Shown here piece after piece: positions 5,760-11,512 of a DNA stretch of 11,512 nt. Position 1 is the first letter of the stretch. Each line of letters opens with the position of its first letter. Under the pieces are notes generated by a model that was given only the letters and a program-made list of their open reading frames with translations, searched no databases and had not been told where the DNA came from. The position numbers and the translations under genes were made by a program. Source of the stretch: an uncultured Chloroflexota bacterium (GTDB lineage Bacteria > Chloroflexota > Dehalococcoidia > SM23-28-2 > RBG-16-64-32); the NCBI GenBank assembly GCA_913056415.1, contig CAJXNA010000039.1:1-11512 (forward strand). The letters are read 5' to 3'.

Positions 5760-6764
5760 CTAGCCGATCCTAAGGCCGGGCTGGACATCCACCTCCAAGC
5801 GGGCGGTCTCGCCGGCCTGAAGCCGCCACCAGCCGCAGGCGGCGATCATGGCGCCGTTGTCCGTGCACAGGGCGGCGCTGGGGATGCGCACCGGCAAGGG
5901 TGAGCGCTCGCTGAGGCTGCGGCGAAGGACGCTGTTGGCAGCGACACCGCCGACGAGGATCACCTCGACAGCCTCGTGGTCACGGGCGGCGGCCAACGTC
6001 TTCGTGACCAGGGCATCCACCACCGCCTCCTGGAAGGCCGCCGCCAGCTCAGGCGGCGCCGGAACGGGCCCCTCCTCGCCCCGCACCAGCCGCAGCACCT
6101 TCGTCTTGAGGCCGCTGAAAGAGAAGTCGTAAGGCCGTGACAGCCTGGCCCGGGGCAGACGCAGGGTGGGCGAGACCTGGCCAGCCAGCCGTTCGATCTC
6201 AGGCCCCCCTGGAAACCCTAGCCCCATCAGCCTCGCCACCTTGTCGAACGCCTCACCGGCGGCATCATCGGCCGTCTCTCCCAGCCGGCGGTAGCGACCG
6301 TGGCCCGTCATCAACACCAGGTCCGTATGGCCACCGGAGACGATGAGGCAGAGAACGGGAAAGCGGGGCTCCCGGACATCCTCCCCAGACGGGGCGTCCG
6401 CCAGCCAGGCGGCGTAGATATGACCCTCTAGATGGTTGACCGCTACCAGCGGCAGGTCGACAGCATAGGCGATCGCCTTGGCGGCGTTGGCGCCGACGAG
6501 GAGCGCTCCTGCCAGGCCGGGGCCGGTGGTCACCGCCACCGCGTCGATACCCTCCAGGGTACAACCGGCGCGCTCCAGCGCCTCCTCCAGGACGGGCACG
6601 ATCGCCTCCACATGCTGGCGCGAGGCGAGCTCCGGTACCACGCCACCGTAGCGAGCGTGGAGCTCCACCTGCGAGGAGACGATGCTGGACAGAATCTGCC
6701 GCCCATCGCGGACGACGGCGGCGGCCGTCTCGTCGCAGGAAGTCTCAACGCCGAGGACGTTCAG
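5760..6764 (-). CDS. tsaD: tRNA N6-adenosine threonylcarbamoyltransferase TsaD (CTG start)
   Basis: TsaD, with TsaB/TsaE, transfers threonylcarbamoyl from TC-AMP to A37 of tRNAs reading ANN codons. Visible marks are NVLGVETSCDETAAAVV at the N-terminus, SSQ...YGGVVPELASRQH, the metal-binding HLEGH (His111 and His115), IVSGGHTD, FSFSGLKT and CTDNGAMIA. No ATG, GTG or TTG is available upstream of the conserved N-terminus. The GTG at 6668 would delete 32 conserved residues, including the ETSCDET nucleotide loop. CTG at 6764 gives 334 residues, the usual length, and places the metal histidines at 111/115 as in E. coli. A GGAG lies eight bases before it, and the CTG overlaps the previous stop as CTGA, so translation is probably coupled to the PP2C-like gene. 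A base error creating CTG from another start codon is the alternative. Confidence 0.95.
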   Translation of the reverse strand: MNVLGVETSCDETAAAVVRDGRQILSSIVSSQVELHARYGGVVPELASRQHVEAIVPVLEEALERAGCTLEGIDAVAVTTGPGLAGALLVGANAAKAIAYAVDLPLVAVNHLEGHIYAAWLADAPSGEDVREPRFPVLCLIVSGGHTDLVLMTGHGRYRRLGETADDAAGEAFDKVARLMGLGFPGGPEIERLAGQVSPTLRLPRARLSRPYDFSFSGLKTKVLRLVRGEEGPVPAPPELAAAFQEAVVDALVTKTLAAARDHEAVEVILVGGVAANSVLRRSLSERSPLPVRIPSAALCTDNGAMIAACGWWRLQAGETARLEVDVQPGLRIG

Positions 6765-7450
6765 GCGACGGTCTCCGGCAGGGCGGCGATCAGGAGGGCG
6801 GCGCAGTTGGGCATCTCTTTCCCCTTGTGGTAGATCAGGGGAAGCGTCTCCTCCGGGGGCGGTCGCAGCGCCTCAGCCAGCTCATCGTCGCTGAGAGCGG
6901 CAGCCAGACCCGTGCTGAGGAGCAACATCCGGTCACCGCCCTGGAGCTCATAGCGGGAGAGATCGGGCCAGAACTCCTCCTCCAACCCCAGCGGCTCTAC
7001 GGCGTCGGGCAGTGTGGGCTCCAAGCGCCTCAAGGAACCGTCTTGGAAGAGGACGGCCGCGGCCGGCGCCACCTGGCCCAGGTAGGCTTCCCAGCCGGGC
7101 GCGTCGCCGCCGCGTAACGCCAGGCAAGAGACGCCAGCCGCCACCCGGTGCTGCTTGAGGCTCCTCCGATTCCAATCGCGCAGGTTCTCGTGGGCGGCCT
7201 TGACAGCGCCCAGGATGCCGCCGGTGAGGGAGAGACGCTGCGCCCGGAACTGCTTGCCGATCGCCTCAGCTAAGTCGCGGCAGTACTCCTCGCTGCCGGG
7301 CAGAGCAGGCTCCACTACCACGAATAGATCGACCGTCTCGCCCGCCGACTTGTCGGGGCGGCCACGGCCACTCTCAGGGAAGACGCCGACCCAGGGGCTC
7401 TCCTCCCGCGCCTCCCCGTCTACGATGCCGAACTGACCGACCCACAGCAT
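6761..7450 (-). CDS. PP2C-like (PPM-type) phosphatase-fold protein, probably catalytically degenerate
   Basis: The 229-residue protein has the broad pattern of a PPM/PP2C phosphatase: a middle stretch RVAAGVSCLALRGG...AYLGQVAPAAAVLFQDGSLRRLEP, followed by GDRMLLLSTGLAAALSDDEL (about residues 172-191), the counterpart of the family's LLLxSDGL...LSDEE motif. The metal-binding Asp of SDGL is Thr180 here, no DGxGGH motif is seen (TGGILGA instead), and the late DN motif reads PNCAALLI. It is therefore probably a pseudophosphatase or binding protein. It ends in the TGA that overlaps the tsaD start, suggesting coupled expression and perhaps a link to TsaD. No membrane segment is seen. The ATG at 7450 lacks a Shine-Dalgarno, but a TATAAT lies nine bases upstream, implying a nearly leaderless message. 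Confidence 0.72.
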   Translation of the reverse strand: MLWVGQFGIVDGEAREESPWVGVFPESGRGRPDKSAGETVDLFVVVEPALPGSEEYCRDLAEAIGKQFRAQRLSLTGGILGAVKAAHENLRDWNRRSLKQHRVAAGVSCLALRGGDAPGWEAYLGQVAPAAAVLFQDGSLRRLEPTLPDAVEPLGLEEEFWPDLSRYELQGGDRMLLLSTGLAAALSDDELAEALRPPPEETLPLIYHKGKEMPNCAALLIAALPETVA

Positions 7451-7459
7451 GCCGCGTTC

Positions 7460-7465
7460 ATTATA
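7460..7465 (-). promoter_or_regulatory. -10 box of the PP2C-like/tsaD transcript
   Basis: A consensus TATAAT on the minus strand lies nine bases before the ATG at 7450. The start of transcription would be about 7453, leaving a leader of about three bases. No good -35 was found, so the call rests on the -10 alone. Confidence 0.5.
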
Positions 7466-7540
7466 CGTCCGCGGCCCGCTAGCGATGGAAACGACAGGAA
7501 TACGAACAGAGGGGCGAGGCGACTTGGAAACTAGACTATG

Positions 7541-8194
7541 CTACGCCTTGACGGCGCTCTTGACCTTACCGCGCACGCGGTAAGTGCAGGCGCGCTCGCC
7601 GCGGAGGAGGCTCTGGGTCAAGCGTGTGTCAGCGCCGGTGAGGATGCGCACGAAGTCCACGTGAAGGGCGCAGACGGCGCGGTCCCGCTCAGCGACCCTG
7701 GGGAAGGGACAGGTGAACTCGTCGATGAAGTACTCGTCGCCTTCACCCTCGCGGACGTCTATCAGACAGCCCTGTTCCTCCATGATGCTCGCCGTCTCCC
7801 GCACCCGCCCCGAGAGAGGTTTCCCCTGGACGCGTTCGCGGTAAGGAACGGCCATCCGTTCAGCCACCTTATGGAGGAGCTCGTGCAGGCGCTCGTTGCC
7901 CTGGCTGGATCGGACTTCCTCTAGAAGGACGCTCGCCAGGGCGTCGTAGGTCTTGGGGAAGAGAGAGTCGGCTTTTTCGGTGAGCGAGTATACTAGGGTG
8001 GGTCGGCCTACGCGGCCACGCTCCTCGTGGGCGTCCACCAGGCCATCCCGCTCAAGTACGGTCAGGTGCTGGCGGATGCCAGTAGAGGTAAGCCCAAGGA
8101 GCTTGCCCAGCTCCTTGACCGTAGCACGGCTCTGGCGCTGGAGATACTCCAGTATCTGCTGGCGCGTAGATTGCATCTGGAGGGCAGCTACCAT
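7541..8194 (-). CDS. SufR/ArsR-like winged-helix regulator with conserved cysteines
   Basis: The 217-residue protein has an N-terminal winged helix-turn-helix (about residues 9-75: TRQQILEYLQRQSRATVKELGKLL, then TSTGIRQHLTVLERDGLV and a wing with GRVGRPTLVYSLTEKA). This is typical of SufR-like/DeoR-ArsR-type regulators. The C-terminal half carries Cys143, Cys162 (TCPF), Cys175 (AVCALH) and Cys203 (ACTYRV). SufR uses a CX12CX13CX14C pattern to bind an Fe-S cluster; here CX12C is kept, the next Cys is missing (CX27C), and Cys143 might substitute. Sensing of Fe-S status or redox state is therefore plausible but unproven. It is divergent from a hypothetical gene with back-to-back promoters, which it may control along with itself. 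The ATG at 8194 has no ribosome site and coincides with the predicted transcription start; ATG at 8176 is a later alternative. Confidence 0.85.
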   Translation of the reverse strand: MVAALQMQSTRQQILEYLQRQSRATVKELGKLLGLTSTGIRQHLTVLERDGLVDAHEERGRVGRPTLVYSLTEKADSLFPKTYDALASVLLEEVRSSQGNERLHELLHKVAERMAVPYRERVQGKPLSGRVRETASIMEEQGCLIDVREGEGDEYFIDEFTCPFPRVAERDRAVCALHVDFVRILTGADTRLTQSLLRGERACTYRVRGKVKSAVKA

Positions 8195-8200
8195 AAGAGC

Positions 8201-8209
8201 ATTTTAGCA
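8201..8209 (-). promoter_or_regulatory. Extended -10 promoter of the SufR-like gene (leaderless)
   Basis: On the minus strand TGC-TAAAAT forms an extended -10. The distance to the ATG is six bases, so transcription should begin at the A of the ATG (8194). No convincing -35 was seen, which is acceptable for extended -10 promoters. Confidence 0.6.
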
Positions 8210-8211
8210 CA

Positions 8212-8239
8212 TTCGCAAACAATGAGAAAATACTATAAC
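8212..8239 (+). promoter_or_regulatory. Divergent promoter of the hypothetical gene
   Basis: TTCGCA (8212-8217), a 16-base spacer and TATAAC (8234-8239) predict a start near 8246. It is back-to-back with the regulator's promoter, so one bound protein could control both. Confidence 0.5.
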
Positions 8240-8265
8240 TCTAAACAGTGTTTTCTGGACCTACG

Positions 8266-8670
8266 ATGCCGGATGATCCTCTAGAATACAAAGCTGAGGC
8301 TGACGCCGCCCTGGACCACCTGGCCCAGCGGCTGCGGCGGCTGCTCCAAGAGGCAGCGGGCCAGCTCGACCCGTTCCCCCCCTTCCCCGGCGCCTTCTTC
8401 ACGCACGGCATCGAGATCGAGGCGCCGGGGGTGGACTCTCCGGAGAGGGGGTGCATCGTCCTCGCCCCCGACGGTGAGCTGTACGAGCTGGAGATAGGCC
8501 AGGACGTGACCGCGCTGGCGTTGGACCAGACCGACCCGGTGGCCCTGCGCGAGGAAAGGCTGAAGAAGCTGGAGGACCTCCACCCCCGCGACTACGTCGT
8601 CTACGCCTACAGCGCCCTGACAAAGGTAGTGGAGCTTTTGCTGGAGCGTCAGGCGGAGGCGAAAGGCTAA
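8266..8670 (+). CDS. Hypothetical protein (134 aa), divergent from the SufR-like regulator
   Basis: I do not recognise the family. The sequence looks like a small acidic soluble protein: an N-terminal helix DPLEYKAEADAALDHLAQRLRRLLQEA, a middle part with strands (IEIEAPG...CIVLAPDGELYELEIG), and a C-terminal helical part ending DYVVYAYSALTKVVELLLERQAEA. One Cys is present and there is no membrane segment. Codon use is like the neighbours, so it is very probably real. I chose the ATG at 8266; an in-frame GTG at 8248 would add six residues and lie two bases from the predicted transcription start. Its stop is only four bases from the moaC stop on the other strand, so the two transcripts should overlap at their 3' ends. 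The divergent layout suggests regulation by the SufR-like protein. Confidence 0.8.
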   Translation: MPDDPLEYKAEADAALDHLAQRLRRLLQEAAGQLDPFPPFPGAFFTHGIEIEAPGVDSPERGCIVLAPDGELYELEIGQDVTALALDQTDPVALREERLKKLEDLHPRDYVVYAYSALTKVVELLLERQAEAKG

Positions 8671-8674
8671 GCGA

Positions 8675-9169
8675 TTACTCCAACTCGATATTCCCGCTCT
8701 TGCCGCCCGTCTTGCGTACCAGCCTGATATCGCCGATGCGGATGTCCTGCTGGGCCGCCTTGAGCATATCGTAGACGGTGAGCGCGGCCACGGACACCGC
8801 CGTCAGCGCCTCCATCTCCACGCCCGTCTTAGCCGTGGTGCGCACCGTAGCGCTGATATCGACGGCGCTCCGCCCCTCGTCCGGCTCCAGCGACACGTCG
8901 ATGCCGGTGAGGGGCAGCGGGTGGCAGAGCGGAATGAGCTCGTGAGTGCGCTTGGCGGCCATGATGCCGGCGATCTGCGCCGTCGTGAGGACGTCGCCCT
9001 TAGCCGCCCTGCCGGACGTGATCAGGGACAGCGTATCCGCGGCCATGAAGACGGAGCCCTTGGCCACCGCCTCGCGGGCGGTCTCCACCTTGGCGGAGAT
9101 GTTCACCATGCGCGGGCGGCCCGCGGTATCGATGTGTGTCAGCTTCGCCTTGCGGCGGGGAGCGGCCAT
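8675..9169 (-). CDS. moaC: Cyclic pyranopterin monophosphate synthase MoaC
   Basis: MoaC converts the 3',8-cyclo-GTP product made by MoaA to cyclic pyranopterin monophosphate, the first stable intermediate of molybdenum cofactor synthesis. The 164-residue length is typical. Family motifs are clear: KGDVLTTAQIAGIMAAKRT, LIPLCHPLPL (residues 78-87), KTGVEMEALT (114-123), and VYDMLKAAQQ with Asp134 and Lys137, the expected active-site pair. The C-terminal GGKSG is also typical. The ATG at 9169 has only a weak GGGG ribosome site. It is the last gene of the rdgB-moaA-Nudix-moaC cluster, 57 bases after the Nudix gene, and converges on the hypothetical gene with a four-base gap. Confidence 0.97.
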   Translation of the reverse strand: MAAPRRKAKLTHIDTAGRPRMVNISAKVETAREAVAKGSVFMAADTLSLITSGRAAKGDVLTTAQIAGIMAAKRTHELIPLCHPLPLTGIDVSLEPDEGRSAVDISATVRTTAKTGVEMEALTAVSVAALTVYDMLKAAQQDIRIGDIRLVRKTGGKSGNIELE

Positions 9170-9226
9170 AGCAACCCCATTACATCATCGAGCCACGAGA
9201 CACGCAACAGCAGCCGGGCGGCAGCC

Positions 9227-9688
9227 CTAATCGATACACACCGCGTGGTCCAGTAGCCTCTCCGCCTTCTCGTCAAACCAGAACGTGGCCTGGAACCGAT
9301 GACCCGCCAGGATAGCAGGGAGCCAGTGCTGATCGCTAGGCCACATCTGTTCGTAGGGGAGCTGATCCTCAGGAAACCATCGTAGTATGCCCTCAGCGCT
9401 GGCCTGCAGCCGACCGGCGAAACGAGAGGCCGAGAACACGTGGACGACCCAGTGAGGCTCGTCGCCGGGACCGAAGTAGACGTCGAAGCTACCGTGGAGT
9501 TCAGCGTCGCTGATCGTGAGGCCGGTCTCCTCCCGAACCTCGCGCACGACGCACTCCTCCAGCGACTCGCCCGGCTGTAGCTTCCCTCCCGGGCAGTCCC
9601 ACTTGCCGCCACCGAGCCGCCCGAGAGCCCTCTCCTGTAGGAGAAGTCTGCTGTTCTTACGGATGAGGCAGATACTCCCGACAGGCAT
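9227..9688 (-). CDS. Nudix hydrolase (MutT-like)
   Basis: The 153-residue protein contains a perfect Nudix box at residues 35-57 (GX5EX7REUXEEXGU, with Glu50, Glu53 and Glu54 as metal ligands). An N-terminal strand GSICLIRKNSRLLLQER and the GGGKWDCPGG lead-in are typical of MutT-like enzymes. It should hydrolyse a nucleoside diphosphate-linked compound, possibly an oxidised dNTP, but the substrate cannot be read from the sequence. It starts nine bases after the moaA stop, so it is in the same operon, between moaA and moaC. Its frame is the same as that of moaA, separated by the moaA TAG and three sense codons. Confidence 0.93.
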   Translation of the reverse strand: MPVGSICLIRKNSRLLLQERALGRLGGGKWDCPGGKLQPGESLEECVVREVREETGLTISDAELHGSFDVYFGPGDEPHWVVHVFSASRFAGRLQASAEGILRWFPEDQLPYEQMWPSDQHWLPAILAGHRFQATFWFDEKAERLLDHAVCID

Positions 9689-9697
9689 AGCGATGCC

Positions 9698-10720
<1,023 letters not shown>

Positions 10721-10724
10721 GCGG

Positions 10725-11369
10725 TCACGACCGGAGGGGCTGGCCGGCGGCGTCCGCTTTGCTTTCTCGCTCATAGAGCAGCTCTTTCAGCACCTGCCGG
10801 GCCCTCATGGCGGCGCGGCCGCGGTGGCTGATTACGTCCTTCATGTAGGATGGCAGCTCGGCCATCGTCCGCGCCTGCTGCGGCAGGTAGAAGATCGGGT
10901 CGTATCCGAATCCCAGCTCTCCCTTAGGCTCAAAGGCGATCAGGCCCAGCACCTCGTCCTCGCACAGCCGGACCTCCTCCGACCCCGGCTCGGCCAGGGC
11001 GATGACGCAGCAAAAACGCGCCCATCGCTCCTCGGACGGCAGCTCCGCCATCTCGCCGAGTATGCGGGCGAACCGCTCCTCGTAGCTTGCGTCCTCGCCC
11101 AGGAAGCGCGCCGAACGCGCCCCCGGGCCGCCGCCCAGGGCGTCGATCTCCAGGCCGGAGTCGTCGGCCAGGGTGACCAGGCCGCTGGCCCGGGCGCCGT
11201 TGAGCGCCTTAATCTTAGCATTCTCTTCGTACGTCTCGCCAGGTTCGTCGTCCGGGAGCGTCAGGTCGAGCTGCGCCGGCGTCACCAACTCCCAGCCGCA
11301 TCCGGCGAGCAGCCGCTCGAACTCGGAGAGCTTTCCGGGGTTGTTGGTGGCGATGAGGAGTTGGGGCAT
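10725..11369 (-). CDS. rdgB: Non-canonical purine NTP pyrophosphatase RdgB (HAM1/ITPase)
   Basis: This enzyme hydrolyses dITP, ITP, XTP and related base analogues to the monophosphates, keeping them out of DNA and RNA. Motifs in the 214-residue protein are TNNPGK (residues 8-13), ADDSGLEIDAL (68-78), GPGARSARFLG, GFGYDPIF (153-160) and ISHRGRA near the end, all hallmarks of the HAM1/RdgB family. The ATG at 11369 is preferred over the TTG one codon earlier; no strong ribosome site is seen. Residues after about 200 extend slightly beyond the usual domain and overlap the alternative start of moaA. It is the first visible gene of the cluster, and a stem-loop lies in its leader. Confidence 0.96.
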   Translation of the reverse strand: MPQLLIATNNPGKLSEFERLLAGCGWELVTPAQLDLTLPDDEPGETYEENAKIKALNGARASGLVTLADDSGLEIDALGGGPGARSARFLGEDASYEERFARILGEMAELPSEERWARFCCVIALAEPGSEEVRLCEDEVLGLIAFEPKGELGFGYDPIFYLPQQARTMAELPSYMKDVISHRGRAAMRARQVLKELLYERESKADAAGQPLRS

Positions 11370-11392
11370 CAATCGGGACTCACGAACGTAGC

Positions 11393-11410
11393 GGAGACCT
11401 TCAGGTCTCC
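11393..11410. other. Perfect stem-loop upstream of rdgB
   Basis: GGAGACC-TTCA-GGTCTCC pairs perfectly over seven bases with a four-base loop, 23 bases before the rdgB ATG. It could be the terminator stem of the preceding gene or a leader element of rdgB; no T-run was seen on either strand. Confidence 0.45.
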
Positions 11411-11512
11411 TAACGACTGACTGGAAGGCTAACGCCTACCACCACGCCCTGTCTACCGCCACGTGATCCCTCGCTGGGCGGCCCTGGGCAGGGAGCTATG
11501 CCTTGGCGGGCT
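11411..11512. other. Unassigned right end
   Basis: No gene is recognised in these 102 bases. On the minus strand one frame stays open from the window edge to a TAG at about 11411, which could be the end of an upstream gene, but it is too short and Gly/Val-rich to identify. Confidence 0.3.

Noticed and set aside
8201..8231. Imperfect inverted repeat between the two divergent promoters
   Set aside because: The arms (ATTTTAGCACATT and AATGAGAAAAT) match only with gaps, and the region is AT-rich, so it is not a convincing operator.
10721..10774. Longer moaA start at 10774
   Set aside because: It adds 18 low-complexity residues and overlaps rdgB by 50 bases; the ATG at 10720 matches the family length better, though the weak AAAGAG site means it is not excluded.

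Overview
The window looks like chromosomal DNA from a GC-rich, free-living bacterium. My best guess is the Chloroflexota (Dehalococcoidia-like). That guess rests on overall protein character, the HTH + DUF2851 gene pair, and the mix of Shine-Dalgarno-led and apparently leaderless genes; no phylogenetic marker was tested. Most genes are strongly GC-rich at third codon positions. The first gene is visibly more AT-rich.

Left part (1-2960): a NYN-domain (PIN-like) putative nuclease faces a heat-shock operon, groES-groEL, on the minus strand. The operon has a readable sigma-70-type promoter, a CIRCE (HrcA) operator just downstream of the expected transcription start, and strong Shine-Dalgarno sites. 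The GroES is unusual: about 50 lysine/alanine-rich residues, built from a 45-bp tandem duplication, precede the normal cochaperonin domain.

Middle part (3030-5735): a small XRE-type helix-turn-helix gene overlaps a DUF2851 gene. A perfect palindrome lies between the -35 and -10 boxes, and the predicted transcription start is the A of the ATG. A stem-loop carries the DUF2851 stop codon in its loop. A likely small minus-strand gene follows, then a membrane-anchored FKBP-type peptidyl-prolyl isomerase.

Right-centre (5760-8670): on the minus strand a SufR-like Cys-containing winged-helix regulator, a degenerate PP2C-like protein and tsaD follow one another. tsaD appears to start at CTG, overlapping the previous stop as CTGA, and this restores a full-length protein. 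The regulator is divergent from a small hypothetical gene.

Right end (8675-11369): a minus-strand cluster rdgB-moaA-Nudix hydrolase-moaC combines the first steps of molybdenum cofactor synthesis with two nucleotide-pool cleaning enzymes. No tRNA, rRNA, CRISPR array or insertion sequence was seen. The most unusual items are the tailed GroES, the XRE/DUF2851 unit with its operator, the CTG start of tsaD and several predicted leaderless starts.
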